From: an uncultured beta proteobacterium
Lineage (GTDB): Bacteria > Pseudomonadota > Gammaproteobacteria > Burkholderiales > Burkholderiaceae_C
Reading direction: 5' to 3'
Length of the DNA stretch: 64,000 nt
Assembly: GCA_903886275.1 (NCBI GenBank)
Contig: CAISLN010000004.1
Span: 1-64,000, forward strand
The notes under the pieces were generated by a model that did not search any database, was not told the DNA's origin, and saw nothing but the letters and a program-made list of their open reading frames with translations. The position numbers and the translations under genes were made by a program. Positions 40,568-51,189 of this stretch are shown here, piece after piece. How positions within the stretch are numbered: position 1 is the first letter of the stretch; each line of letters begins with the position of its first letter.

Positions 40568-40633
40568 CCAAATTCCTCGTAAAAAGTTCGGGTTAACCCG
40601 GTGATCCAAGGGCGCTAGTGTCGCCCATCCCAC

Positions 40634-40672
40634 CCAAAAAAGCAAGGCCTTGCCCGGTTTAAGGGCAAGGCC
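40634..40672 (-). terminator. Rho-independent terminator downstream of maeB
   Basis: GGCCTTGCCC-N7-GGGCAAGGCC followed on the minus strand by TTTTTT. Confidence 0.75.
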
Positions 40673-40721
40673 TGTGCATCGAGGCGGAAAAAGAAGTCTG
40701 TACTAACTTGCGGTCAAAGGC

Positions 40722-43082
40722 TTAACGAACCGCATTGGCGTCGGCCACGGTCAGTGCGGTCATGTTGACAATCCGGCGCACCGTGGTGCTGGCCGTCAAA
40801 ATATGCACCGGTTTGGCGGCACCCAGCAGAACCGGGCCAATCGCAATATTGCCGCCGGCTGCCGTTTTGAGCAGGTTGTAGGCAATGTTCGCCGCGTCGA
40901 TGTTGGGCAGCACCAGCAAGTTGGCATCTCCATGCAGGGTGCTGTTGGGCATCAAGGCCTTGCGGGCGTCACCGTCCAGGGCCACATCGCCATGCATCTC
41001 ACCATCTACCTCTAGCCAAGGCGCTTGCTGTTGCAGCAGGGCCAGGGTGTCGCGCATCTTGATGGCACTGGGCTCGTTGCTGCTGCCAAAGTTGGAGTGG
41101 CTGAGCAGCGCTGCCTTGGGCTTAAAGCCAAAGCGCATCATTTCTTCGGCCGCCATCACGGTGATGCGCGCCAGTTGCTGTGCCGTCGGGTCGTAGTTGA
41201 CATGGGTATCGACCAGAAACACCTGGCGCCCTGGCAGCATCAGGCCGTTCATGCAGGCGTAGATGGGGCAGTCCGTGCCCGGGCCACCCTTGGGGTCCAC
41301 GCGCTTGCCAATGACCTGGTCGATGTATTCCAGATGCAGGGCCGTTCTGCCCCAGGTGCCGCAGATCAGCCCGTCCACATCGCCCTTTTGCAGCAGCATG
41401 GCGCCGATCAGGCTCAGACGCCTGCGCATTTCAATCTTGGCGACTTGCACGGTCATGCCCTTGCGCTCGGTCATTCGGTGGTAGGTCTGCCAGAAGTCGC
41501 GGTAGCGATGGTCTTGTTCCACGTTGACCACCTGGTAGTCCACGCCTTCCTTCAGGCGCAGACCGAACTTCTCTATGCGTTCGGCAATCACGGCGGGGCG
41601 GCCGATCAGGGTCGGCAGGGCCAGGCGCTCATCAACCACGATCTGGGCAGCGCGCAGCACGCGCTCTTCCTCGCCCTCGGCATAGGCGACACGTTTTTTG
41701 AGCGCGTTGCGGGCCGCCGTGAAGATCGGCTTCATGGTGGTGCCAGAGGCGTAGACAAAGCTTTGCAGACGCTCACGGTAGGCGTCCATGTCGGCAATCG
41801 GGCGCAGCGCCACGCCGCTCTCAAACGCCGCCTGGGCCACGGCCGGCGCGATCTTCATCATCAGGCGCGGATCGAAGGGCTTGGGGATCAGGTACTCGGG
41901 GCCGAAGGCCAGCTGCTCACCGGAATAGGCGGCTGCGACCACATCGCTTTGCTCGGCCTGTGCCAGATCGGCAATCGCGTGCACGGCGGCAATCTCCATC
42001 TCCAGCGTGATGGTGGAGGCGCCCGCATCGAGCGCTCCGCGGAAGATGTAGGGGAAGCACAGGACGTTGTTGACCTGGTTCGGGTAGTCGGTGCGCCCGG
42101 TGGCCATGATGGCGTCGCTGCGCACGGCCTTCACTTCTTCTGGCAGGATTTCGGGTGTCGGGTTGGCGAGGGCAAAAATGATCGGATTGGGTGCCATGGT
42201 GGCAACCATGTCGGCCTTCAAGACGCCCCCGGCCGACAGGCCCAGGAACACGTCGGCATCCACAATCATTTCGCGCAGCGTGCGGCAATCGGTCTTTTGG
42301 GCAAAGAAGGCCTTGTCCTCGTCCATCAACTCGACCCGGCCCTCATAGACCACACCGGCCAAATCGGTGACAAAAATGTTTTCACGCGGAATGCCCAGCT
42401 TGACCAAGAGGCCCAGGCAAGCCAGGGCGGCAGCACCGGCGCCGGAGGTCACCAGCTTGATCTTCTTGGGGTCCTTGCCCACCACTTTCAGGCCGTTCAA
42501 AATGCCTGCGCCCACCACGATGGCGGTGCCATGTTGGTCGTCGTGGAACACCGGAATCTTCATGCGTTCGCGCAGCTTGCGCTCCACATAAAAACAGTCC
42601 GGTGCCTTGATGTCTTCGAGGTTGATGCCGCCAAAGGTCGGCTCCAGCGAGGCGATAATGTCCACCAGTTTGTCGAGGTCGTGCTTCTCGTTGATTTCGA
42701 TATCAAACACGTCAATGCCGGCAAACTTCTTGAACAAAACGGCCTTGCCCTCCATCACCGGCTTGGCCGCCAGCGGGCCAATATCGCCCAGGCCCAGCAC
42801 GGCCGTGCCATTGGTGATCACCGCCACCAGATTGCCGCGGCTGGTGTACTTGTAAGCGTTGTTCGGGTCCTTGACGATTTCTTCGCAGGGGGCTGCCACG
42901 CCGGGTGAATAGGCCAGGGCCAGGTCATGCTGGTTGACGAGCTGCTTGGTGGCCGCAATGGCGATTTTTCCGGGGGTGGGGAACTCGTGGTACTCGAGCG
43001 CAGCGCGGCGCAGTTCGGCGCGCTTCTCGGGAGTGTTGGAGGAACTGGGGGTCAGTGACCCGGTCGAAGAATCCTGTGTCAT
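40722..43082 (-). CDS. maeB: NADP-dependent malic enzyme (malic enzyme plus PTA-like domain)
   Basis: [33 protein letters not shown]-terminal phosphotransacetylase-like domain. Confidence 0.93.
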   Translation of the reverse strand: MTQDSSTGSLTPSSSNTPEKRAELRRAALEYHEFPTPGKIAIAATKQLVNQHDLALAYSPGVAAPCEEIVKDPNNAYKYTSRGNLVAVITNGTAVLGLGDIGPLAAKPVMEGKAVLFKKFAGIDVFDIEINEKHDLDKLVDIIASLEPTFGGINLEDIKAPDCFYVERKLRERMKIPVFHDDQHGTAIVVGAGILNGLKVVGKDPKKIKLVTSGAGAAALACLGLLVKLGIPRENIFVTDLAGVVYEGRVELMDEDKAFFAQKTDCRTLREMIVDADVFLGLSAGGVLKADMVATMAPNPIIFALANPTPEILPEEVKAVRSDAIMATGRTDYPNQVNNVLCFPYIFRGALDAGASTITLEMEIAAVHAIADLAQAEQSDVVAAAYSGEQLAFGPEYLIPKPFDPRLMMKIAPAVAQAAFESGVALRPIADMDAYRERLQSFVYASGTTMKPIFTAARNALKKRVAYAEGEEERVLRAAQIVVDERLALPTLIGRPAVIAERIEKFGLRLKEGVDYQVVNVEQDHRYRDFWQTYHRMTERKGMTVQVAKIEMRRRLSLIGAMLLQKGDVDGLICGTWGRTALHLEYIDQVIGKRVDPKGGPGTDCPIYACMNGLMLPGRQVFLVDTHVNYDPTAQQLARITVMAAEEMMRFGFKPKAALLSHSNFGSSNEPSAIKMRDTLALLQQQAPWLEVDGEMHGDVALDGDARKALMPNSTLHGDANLLVLPNIDAANIAYNLLKTAAGGNIAIGPVLLGAAKPVHILTASTTVRRIVNMTALTVADANAVR

Positions 43083-43231
43083 TAGCGTCCTTGCACAACA
43101 GAGCGGGCGCGAAGGCGGAGGCCCCTGATGTGGGAGGCAATTGTAGACGCGGCCTATTGCCCCCGGCCGCGGTAGGGCCCTGTGGAAACCCGGACTTGGC
43201 AAGCCAGACCGATGGTGCTAGAGCGTTGGTG

Positions 43232-44506
43232 TTAGGACCTTGTGCCTACCGGGTTTTCGCTGTCCTGGAGTTGCGTGGTCTTGCTGAGCTCCATGCGCCT
43301 TGCCGTGCTCTGGCCCGTCAGCACGAAGCCGCGTTGCGCGCCCTGTGTATCCAGAAAGCGCCAGACGCCCTGTGTCTCCTGCGCATCCGCGACCCATTGG
43401 CCTGCCAGCGCCGGGTGGGCGGCCGCGACGACGATGGGCAGAGCCGGGGTCTTGATGGAAACTGGCATCAGCGGGAATTCCAATGCGGTTTTGCTGCCGC
43501 TCAGCGTTGCGGCCAAGGCCTTGGCTGCATGCATGATGGGCATCACATAGGGCAGGGTGCGCTGCCCGGCCGATGCGTACTGTGCGCAGTCGCCCAGCGC
43601 GTAAACATGGTCTGCGGAGGTTTGCAAAAACCGGTCCACCACAATGCCCCTCTCGCACAGCAGTCCGGCCGCAGTGGCCAGGGCGGTGTCGGCGCGCAGG
43701 CCAATGGCGCTTAGCACCGCATCCACGACCCATTGCGTGCCGTCGGCCAGGGTGACTTGCAGTTGCCCGGAGGTAACCGCGTCCGCATCCACGGCCTGTA
43801 CCGTGGTACCAAAATGCCAGTGGGCGCCCAGGTCCTGCAGTGCCTGCTGCAGTTGCAGGCCGGCGCTTTCGGGCAGCAGGGCAGCCAGCGGTCTTGGCGA
43901 AGGGTCCACCACATGCACCCGGTGGCCCGCCTGCAGCAGGTCGTTGGCAAACTCGCAGCCGATCAGGCCGGCGCCTATGACCAGTACGGTTTTTGGTGCG
44001 GTCGCGTCGCCTTCCTGCAAGCGGTCAAAAAGGGCGGCAAAGTCGCTCAGCGCATTCACCGATAGCACCTGCGCTGCGGCATTGCCGGCAATGGCCGAAC
44101 GGATCGGCTGCGCACCGGTGGCCAACACCAACGCGCTGTAGGCCAGGGTTTGGCTGGCTTCGCCGGAGCGGACCGTGAGCCTTCGGGCTGCCACGTCGAG
44201 CTGCTCCACCCGGCTGTGGTCCAGCAGCGTTACGTCAAGGGTCTCCGCCATTTTTGCGGCGCTGGTGCTGACCAGTTGCGCTGGCGTACGCTTTTGTGCC
44301 AGGGCGTTGGACAGACCGGGCTTGGCGTAGAAGTCGCCGCTGTCGGCCGTCACCACGATCACTGGCGTGAGCTTGTCGAGCTTGCGCAATTCACGCACCG
44401 TGGTCCAGCCGGCCAGACCGGCACCGATCACCACCATAGGCGCTGTGCTCTTGGCTGGGGTGACGGCGTCCGTCGCGGCGGCAATGTTTGCAGGGTGCGC
44501 GTTCAT
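43232..44506 (-). CDS. FAD-dependent NAD(P)H rubredoxin reductase-like protein
   Basis: VVIGAGLAGWTTVRELRKL, VLVIGAGLIGCEFANDL, VYALGDCAQY; directly downstream of rubredoxin. Confidence 0.85.
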   Translation of the reverse strand: MNAHPANIAAATDAVTPAKSTAPMVVIGAGLAGWTTVRELRKLDKLTPVIVVTADSGDFYAKPGLSNALAQKRTPAQLVSTSAAKMAETLDVTLLDHSRVEQLDVAARRLTVRSGEASQTLAYSALVLATGAQPIRSAIAGNAAAQVLSVNALSDFAALFDRLQEGDATAPKTVLVIGAGLIGCEFANDLLQAGHRVHVVDPSPRPLAALLPESAGLQLQQALQDLGAHWHFGTTVQAVDADAVTSGQLQVTLADGTQWVVDAVLSAIGLRADTALATAAGLLCERGIVVDRFLQTSADHVYALGDCAQYASAGQRTLPYVMPIMHAAKALAATLSGSKTALEFPLMPVSIKTPALPIVVAAAHPALAGQWVADAQETQGVWRFLDTQGAQRGFVLTGQSTARRMELSKTTQLQDSENPVGTRS

Positions 44507-44508
44507 GC

Positions 44509-44673
44509 TCAGATCTCCACGGCTTCGAAGTCGGCCTTGGCCACACCGCAGTCCGGGCAGGCCCAGCTGTCGGGCACATCGCTCCAGGCGGTGCCGGGGG
44601 CAATGCCGTCTTCGGGGCGGCCAGCAGTTTCGTCGTACACAAAGCCGCAAACGATACAGATATAGGTTTTCAT
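44509..44673 (-). CDS. Rubredoxin
   Basis: 54-aa ORF below the track cutoff: [54 protein letters not shown], two CxxCG motifs. Confidence 0.93.
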   Translation of the reverse strand: MKTYICIVCGFVYDETAGRPEDGIAPGTAWSDVPDSWACPDCGVAKADFEAVEI

Positions 44674-44717
44674 GGTGATCGGTCTTTCAGGAGTTCGTGG
44701 AAAAAATGGAGCAGGGC

Positions 44718-45200
<483 letters not shown>

Positions 45201-45227
45201 GGTGGGCTCCAGGGGGTAATAGCTTGA

Positions 45228-45248
45228 TTGGTAGAACGTTTCTATCAA
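45228..45248. promoter_or_regulatory. Palindromic candidate operator upstream of the rubrerythrin operon
   Basis: TTGGTAGAA-CGT-TTCTATCAA, 8 of 9 arm positions paired. Confidence 0.5.
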
Positions 45249-45364
45249 CACAGAACGAATGGTAGTCATAAGCTACATATGGCGCCAATCGCTTTTGCCT
45301 ACTGCCTTGATAGCGGGCCGCCGGATGCAGGCCACAATGCACCCACAGACCCGAAAGAGCCACC

Positions 45365-46336
45365 ATGACCGCACCCGTCCAAGACGTCACCGCACTCTAT
45401 CCACCCTTGCAGCCCAGCCGCAGCGGTCGCTTGGCTGTAGACGATATTCATACCCTGCACTGGGAGGAATGCGGCAATCCGCAGGGTGTGCCGGTGCTGT
45501 TTTTGCACGGTGGTCCGGGCGCCGGTCTGTCGCCCAAACACCGGCAGTTTTTTGACCCGGCGTATTACCGCATCGTACTGTTTGACCAGCGCGGCGCCGG
45601 ACAAAGCACGCCGCTGGGCGAGACCCGCCACAACACCACGCAGCTGTTGCTGGAAGATATCGAGCAACTGCGTGTCCTGCTGGGCGTGGACCAGTGGCTG
45701 GTGTTTGGCGGCTCCTGGGGCTCCACCCTGGCGCTTGCCTATGGGCAGGCGCACCCCGAGCGTTGCAGCGGCTTTGTGCTGCGCGGCATCTTCCTTTGTA
45801 CGCCGGCCGAGATCGACTGGTTTTTGAACGGCATGCGCTGGTTCTATCCGGACGCCCATGCAGCCTTTGTGGCGCCGATTCCAGAGGCCGAGCGCGGCGA
45901 CCTGCTGCCGGCTTTTTGCAAGCAACTGTTTGGTGAGGATGTGGCTTCTGGTGTGGCCGCCGCCCGCGCCTGGGGGCGCTACGAAGGCCGCACCATCCAC
46001 CTGCTGCCCGACCCGGCGGTGGAAGAAGAGTTTGGCAGCGAAGCCGTGGCCCTGGGCGTGGGGCGGCTGGAGGCGCATTACTTTAGCCACGGTGCCTTCC
46101 TTGGCGAAGACCAGTTGATCCGCAATGTGGAGTGCATCCGCCATCTGCCCTGCGCCATCATCCAGGGCCGCTACGACGTGATCTGCCCGCCACTCTCGGC
46201 CTGGCGCTTGCACAAGGCCTGGCCCGAGGCCAGCTTCCAGATCATCCAGGATGCCGGCCATGGCGCCTTCGAGCCCGGCATCACCGCCGCCCTGCTGCGC
46301 GCCACCGAACAGTTCAAGCGCGACGGGACGCTCTAG
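45365..46336 (+). CDS. pip: Proline iminopeptidase
   Basis: FLHGGPGAGLSPKHRQFFDP, DQRGAGQSTP, FGGSWGSTLALAYGQAHPE. Confidence 0.93.
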   Translation: MTAPVQDVTALYPPLQPSRSGRLAVDDIHTLHWEECGNPQGVPVLFLHGGPGAGLSPKHRQFFDPAYYRIVLFDQRGAGQSTPLGETRHNTTQLLLEDIEQLRVLLGVDQWLVFGGSWGSTLALAYGQAHPERCSGFVLRGIFLCTPAEIDWFLNGMRWFYPDAHAAFVAPIPEAERGDLLPAFCKQLFGEDVASGVAAARAWGRYEGRTIHLLPDPAVEEEFGSEAVALGVGRLEAHYFSHGAFLGEDQLIRNVECIRHLPCAIIQGRYDVICPPLSAWRLHKAWPEASFQIIQDAGHGAFEPGITAALLRATEQFKRDGTL

Positions 46337-47682
46337 ACCTGGGGCAGCAAAAAACGCCGCTCCCAGGCGCTGATCTCGCGCAGATAGCTTTGGTATTCCA
46401 GCGCCTTGACGGCGCAGTAGCCGGTGACAAAGGCGTCGCCCAGCAGAGCGCGCGCGGCGGCACTGCCGGCCATGCGCGCGTGGGCCGGCAGGAAGCTGCG
46501 CTCCAGCGCATGCGCTTGTTCGTAGGCGTTGGCGCCGGGCTCCAGCGGCGCCGAGGGTTGCAGCTGCTCGTCCATGCCGGCCAGGCCGGCCGCCAGCGAG
46601 GCCGCTATGGCCAGATAGGGGTTGGCGTCGGCACCGGCAATGCGGTTTTCTACCCGGCGCGCGGCCGCGCTGCTTTTGGGAATGCGCAGGCCGGCGGTGC
46701 GGTTGTCATGGCCCCATGCCAGGTTGATGGGCGCCTGGCTGCCCGCCACAAAGCGCCGATACGAATTCACAAAGGGCGCAAACACCAACATCAGGTCCGG
46801 CCCATAGGTCTGGATGCCGGCAATAAAGTGGCCAAAGGCGGCGCTCTCTTCGCCTTCGTCGGTGCTGAAGATATTGCGCCCGGCGCTGTCCACCACGCTC
46901 TGGTGCAGGTGCATGGAGCTGCCCTGCGCACCGGCAATCGGCTTGGCCATGAACACGGCATTAAGCCCATGCTGGATGGCAATTTCCTTGGCCGCGTACT
47001 TGAACAAAAAGGCCTGGTCGGCCAAGTCCAGCGGATTGCCATGCACCAGGTTGATCTCAAACTGGGTCGCACCCACCTCGTGGATCCAGGTGTCGGACTG
47101 CACGCCCAGGCTGTCCAGCGCGCTGCGAAAGGCGTCCCAGAAGGCCGCATGTTCGTTGAGCAGGTTCATGCTAAAGGCGGATTGCCCCGCCTCGGCGCGG
47201 CCATTGCGGGCCAGCGGGGCCGTCAGGGGAATGGCGGGGTCCACGCAGGGCGCGGTCAGGTAAAACTCGATCTCCGGCGCCACCACCGGCGTGAGACCCT
47301 GTGCCTTGTAGCGCGCCAGCACGGTCTCCAGCAGCGAGCGTGGCGAAAATACGCAGGGCTGGCCGTCGAGCTCCACGCAGTCGTGGATGGCAAAGGCGCG
47401 TGGCACGCTGGACCAGGGCGACAGCTTCAGCGTGCGGTAGTCGGGCACCAAGCGCAGGTCCGGGTCGGCATCCGGAAAGATCGCGTCATAGGAATAGTCG
47501 CCGGTGACGCACTGCATCGGTATGGCCTGGGCGATGCGCAGCTCATTGCCCTGTGCGAAGCTGGCGGCCGGCATCAGCTTGCCACGCGGGTAGCCCGACA
47601 CGTCCGGAAAAATGCATTCCACATCCCGCACGCCGTGCAGGTCAAAAAAGGATTGGAGTGTGGCGGCTGTGGGCTGTGTCAT
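46333..47682 (-). CDS. Glutamine synthetase family protein (gamma-glutamylputrescine synthetase-like)
   Basis: PDVSGYPRGKLMPA, PEIEFYLTAP, AKPIAGAQGSSMHLHQSV, RIPKSSAAARRVENRIAGADANPYLAIAA. Confidence 0.85.
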   Translation of the reverse strand: MTQPTAATLQSFFDLHGVRDVECIFPDVSGYPRGKLMPAASFAQGNELRIAQAIPMQCVTGDYSYDAIFPDADPDLRLVPDYRTLKLSPWSSVPRAFAIHDCVELDGQPCVFSPRSLLETVLARYKAQGLTPVVAPEIEFYLTAPCVDPAIPLTAPLARNGRAEAGQSAFSMNLLNEHAAFWDAFRSALDSLGVQSDTWIHEVGATQFEINLVHGNPLDLADQAFLFKYAAKEIAIQHGLNAVFMAKPIAGAQGSSMHLHQSVVDSAGRNIFSTDEGEESAAFGHFIAGIQTYGPDLMLVFAPFVNSYRRFVAGSQAPINLAWGHDNRTAGLRIPKSSAAARRVENRIAGADANPYLAIAASLAAGLAGMDEQLQPSAPLEPGANAYEQAHALERSFLPAHARMAGSAAARALLGDAFVTGYCAVKALEYQSYLREISAWERRFLLPQV

Positions 47683-47808
47683 GATGAAGTGCGGGTTGGT
47701 AGGGGCAGTTGCCCTTTGGCCATTCTCGCGGAAATTCCCGCCAGCTCCGGGGCCACTTTGCCGTGATAAAAGGTACACGTTATGCACCGCCTTCCCCCGC
47801 TCGCCACC

Positions 47809-48891
47809 ATGCCATCCACCATGAAGGCCATGGTCACCACCGGGCAGGGCGGCTACGCGCGACTGGTCTGGTGCGATGTGCCCCTGCCCGCACTGCAGGC
47901 AGGCGAGGTGCTGCTGCGGGTGCTGGCCGCTGGTATCAACAACACCGACATCAACACGCGCCTGGGCTGGTATGGCGTGGCACAGCCGCTGCCGGCTACA
48001 GCGCAAAAGGCCGAGCATGCAGTGGGCGCAGACGATGAGGCGCCGCTGGGTTGGAACGGCGCGACCGCCTTCCCGCTCATCCAGGGTGCCGACTGCTGCG
48101 GCCTGGTGGTCGCCCTGGCGAGCGACCTGAGCGCAACCGGGTCCGCCTTGCTGGGCCAGCGCGCGCTGGTGCGCAGTTGCATGCGCGTGGCCGGCTTTGG
48201 CTCTGGCGACACGCGCTGGTTGGGCACCGACTTTGACGGCGCTTTTGCCGAGTATGTGAAGGTGCTGGCCAGCGAGGTGTTTGCCGTGCACAGCGACTGG
48301 AGCGATGTGGAACTGGCCTCGCTGCCCTGCGCCTGGGGCACGGCCGAAAACATGCTGCACCGGGCCTCAGTTGCCGCCGGTGAGCGGGTCTGGGTCAGCG
48401 GTGCCTCTGGCGGCGTTGGATCGGCCGTTGTGCAATTGGCCAAAAGGCGTGGCGCCCATGTCACGGCGGTCACCAGCCGCGACAAGCAGGATGCCGTCTT
48501 GGCTCTGGGTGCAGACTGCGTGCTGTGTCGCGAAGACGGCGGGGCCGCTTATGCCGCTCAGCCGCCTGCCGATGTGGTGGTGGACAACGTGGCGGGCGCC
48601 GGCTTTGGCGCGCTGCTCAAACAATTGCAGCGCGGTGGGCGCTATGTGACTTCCGGCGCGATTGCTGGTGCACAAGTTGCGCTGGACCTGCGCGATCTGT
48701 ACCTCAAAGACATCACGCTGATCGGTTGCACCGCCTGGGACGAACCGGTGTTTCCCAACCTGATCGGCTACATAGAGCGCCATGAAATCCGCCCCATCGT
48801 GGCGGGCACCTATGCCCTCAAGGACATGGCCCTGGCCCAGCAGGCATTTCTGGAAAAACGCCATGTCGGCAACCTGGTGCTGCTGCCTTGA
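47809..48891 (+). CDS. Zinc-binding/quinone-type alcohol dehydrogenase family protein
   Basis: VLRVLAAGINNTDINTR, GAD..GLVVAL, VWVSGASGGVGSAVVQLAKRRGA. Confidence 0.82.
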   Translation: MPSTMKAMVTTGQGGYARLVWCDVPLPALQAGEVLLRVLAAGINNTDINTRLGWYGVAQPLPATAQKAEHAVGADDEAPLGWNGATAFPLIQGADCCGLVVALASDLSATGSALLGQRALVRSCMRVAGFGSGDTRWLGTDFDGAFAEYVKVLASEVFAVHSDWSDVELASLPCAWGTAENMLHRASVAAGERVWVSGASGGVGSAVVQLAKRRGAHVTAVTSRDKQDAVLALGADCVLCREDGGAAYAAQPPADVVVDNVAGAGFGALLKQLQRGGRYVTSGAIAGAQVALDLRDLYLKDITLIGCTAWDEPVFPNLIGYIERHEIRPIVAGTYALKDMALAQQAFLEKRHVGNLVLLP

Positions 48892-48900
48892 AACCGCGCA

Positions 48901-50286
48901 CTATCCCCGTATCAGCGCTTCAATTTCGTCCGGGTCCACCGGCACGCCGCGGCTGATCAGCTCGCAACCGCTGTGCGTGACGATGGCATCGTCTTCGATG
49001 CGGATGCCGATGTGGTGGAACTGCTCGGGCACACCGGGGGCCGGGCGCACGTAAATGCCCGGCTCAATGGTGAGCACCATGCCGCTTTGCAGAATGCGCG
49101 CCGGGCGGCTGATGAGCGTCTCGCCGGTCAGCGCGTCCTTGCGCTCGGTCTTGTTGCCGATCTCGGACGGTTCCGTATAGGCGCCGCAGTCGTGCACATC
49201 CATGCCCAGCCAGTGGCCGGTGCGGTGCATGTAAAACTGGAAGTAGGCGCGCTTCTCGATCACATCCTCCAGACTGCCGACCTTGTTCCTGTCCAACAGA
49301 CCCAGGTCCAGCATGCCCTGCGACAAGACCTTGACCGTGGCCTCATGCGGGTCGGTAAAGCGTGCCCCGGCCTTTGTGACTGCGACTGCCGCCTCCTGCG
49401 AGGCCCGCACCAGCTCGTACAGCGCACGCTGCGGGCCTGAAAATTTGCCATTGGCCGGGAAGGTGCGGGTGATGTCGCTGGCATAGCCGTCGAGCTCGCA
49501 ACCGGCATCGATCAGCACCAGTTCGCCGTCGCGCACCAGGCCGGCGTCGGCGCGGTAATGCAGCACGCAGGCATTGGCACCGGCGGCCACGATGGAGCCA
49601 TAGGCCGGGTATTGCGAGCCATGGCGGCGGAACTCGTGCAGCAGCTCGGCGTCCAGGTGGTACTCGCGCACTTCCTTGCCCTCGCGCAGCATCTGGGCGC
49701 TCAACTGCATGGCGCGGATATGGGCGCCGGCGCTGATCTGCGCGGCGCGGCGCATGGTGCTCTGCTCGCTGGCGTCCTTGACCAGCCGCATCTCGTCCAA
49801 GGGGCCGCACAGGTCGCGCTGGGTTTCTGGCGTCAATGTGCCATAGCGCACTCTTGCGCGCAGGCCACCCAGCCAGCCGTCCACGCGCGACTCCAGGCCC
49901 TTGTGGATGGCAAAGGGGAACCAGACCGCATCGCGCCCGTCCAGCAGACCTGGCATTTGCGCGTCCAGGTCCTTGACGGAAAAGGCGGCATCCACTCCCA
50001 GAGCGGCCGGTGCGGCTTCAGGGCCGAGCCTTATGCCGTCCCAGATTTCGCGCTCCACATCCTTGGGGTTGCAAAACAGGGTGCTGCGGCCATCGCCCTG
50101 CACCACCAGCCAGCCCTTGGGCTCGGCAAAGCCGCAGAGGTAGAAAAAGTAGCTGTCGTGGCGAAACAAAAAGTCGGCATCGCGGTTGCGCTGCTGCTCG
50201 GGCGCGGTGGGCAAGATGGCGATGCCGTTAGGTCCTATGCGGCGGGCCAGCTCGGCGCGGCGCGCCTGGTAGATAGCGGTGTTCAT
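48901..50286 (-). CDS. pepP: Xaa-Pro aminopeptidase (aminopeptidase P)
   Basis: FYLCGFAEPKGWLVV, LIDAGCELDGYASDITRTFPANGKFS, HRTGHWLGMDVHDCG, GMVLTIEPGIYV. Confidence 0.93.
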   Translation of the reverse strand: MNTAIYQARRAELARRIGPNGIAILPTAPEQQRNRDADFLFRHDSYFFYLCGFAEPKGWLVVQGDGRSTLFCNPKDVEREIWDGIRLGPEAAPAALGVDAAFSVKDLDAQMPGLLDGRDAVWFPFAIHKGLESRVDGWLGGLRARVRYGTLTPETQRDLCGPLDEMRLVKDASEQSTMRRAAQISAGAHIRAMQLSAQMLREGKEVREYHLDAELLHEFRRHGSQYPAYGSIVAAGANACVLHYRADAGLVRDGELVLIDAGCELDGYASDITRTFPANGKFSGPQRALYELVRASQEAAVAVTKAGARFTDPHEATVKVLSQGMLDLGLLDRNKVGSLEDVIEKRAYFQFYMHRTGHWLGMDVHDCGAYTEPSEIGNKTERKDALTGETLISRPARILQSGMVLTIEPGIYVRPAPGVPEQFHHIGIRIEDDAIVTHSGCELISRGVPVDPDEIEALIRG

Positions 50287-50293
50287 GGTGGTG

Positions 50294-51058
50294 TTAGGTG
50301 GGGTTGTCGGCATTCAGGCAGGCCAGTCGTTCGGGCGTGCCCACATCGGTCCAGGCGCCAGTGTAAAGCTGGGCCGATACCCTTTGGCCATCCATGGCTG
50401 CCCGCAGCAAAGGCGCCAGCGCCAAGCGCTGGCCCTCTGGGTTGCCGGGTGGCACATCGCACCAGGGTGGCAAAAACAGTTCGCGCCGGTACAGGCCTAT
50501 GGTGGAGAAGGTCAGGCGCGGCAGGGGCGAATCCTTGGGGCAATTCAGCGCCAGACCGCTCTGTGCATCCAGGCCGAAGTCGCCGCCCGGGTTGTGCTGC
50601 GGATTGGGCACCAGCCAAATATGGGCCAGCCTGTCGCGGGCCAGAAAGCGCTGCACATCGCTTTGGCTAAAAACAAAGTCCGGCGCAAACACGTCTCCTG
50701 CCATCACCCAGAAGGCATCGCCCAAGAGGGGCAGGGCGCGGCAAATACCGCCGGCCGTTTCCAGCGCCTGGCCAAAGTCGCGCCCCTCGCGCGAATAGGA
50801 CAATTGCATTGGCCGGGCACCAGGCGGGCAAAAGGCATTGCCAAACTGCGCCTCGATCTGCTCTCCCAGCCAGGCCGTATTGATGACGGCGTGCTCAAAG
50901 CCGCCCTGCAACAGGGCCTCCATGCGCCATTGCAGCAGCGGCTTGCCGCGCACCGGCAACAGGGGTTTGGGGGTGCTGTCGGTCAGCGGGCGCATGCGCT
51001 CGCCGCGCCCGGCAGCCAGCAACAGGGCGGGCATTGCGCCGTCGGAAGAAGTGTTCAT
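50294..51058 (-). CDS. murU: Nucleotidyltransferase, MurU-like (MurNAc-1-phosphate uridylyltransferase)
   Basis: ALLLAAGRGERMRPLTDSTPKPLLPVRGKPLLQW. Confidence 0.82.
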   Translation of the reverse strand: MNTSSDGAMPALLLAAGRGERMRPLTDSTPKPLLPVRGKPLLQWRMEALLQGGFEHAVINTAWLGEQIEAQFGNAFCPPGARPMQLSYSREGRDFGQALETAGGICRALPLLGDAFWVMAGDVFAPDFVFSQSDVQRFLARDRLAHIWLVPNPQHNPGGDFGLDAQSGLALNCPKDSPLPRLTFSTIGLYRRELFLPPWCDVPPGNPEGQRLALAPLLRAAMDGQRVSAQLYTGAWTDVGTPERLACLNADNPT

Positions 51059-51189
51059 GGGGAAGGTGCAAAAGGTCTCAGGGTTCGCCATGGTAAGGCT
51101 GCGGCGGCGCGCAAAGGTGGATATGCATTGAAGTGGGCCGGTGTTTGGAGTCCAATAGCCTGCAACATGCATCCGTTCCCGTTCATCCT

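Noticed and set aside
41025-42908. 627-aa plus-strand ORF opposite maeB
   Set aside because: Antisense artefact of the maeB frame; no recognisable motifs.
46132-47766. 544-aa plus-strand ORF opposite the glutamine synthetase-like gene
   Set aside because: Antisense artefact; the minus-strand GS frame is strongly supported.
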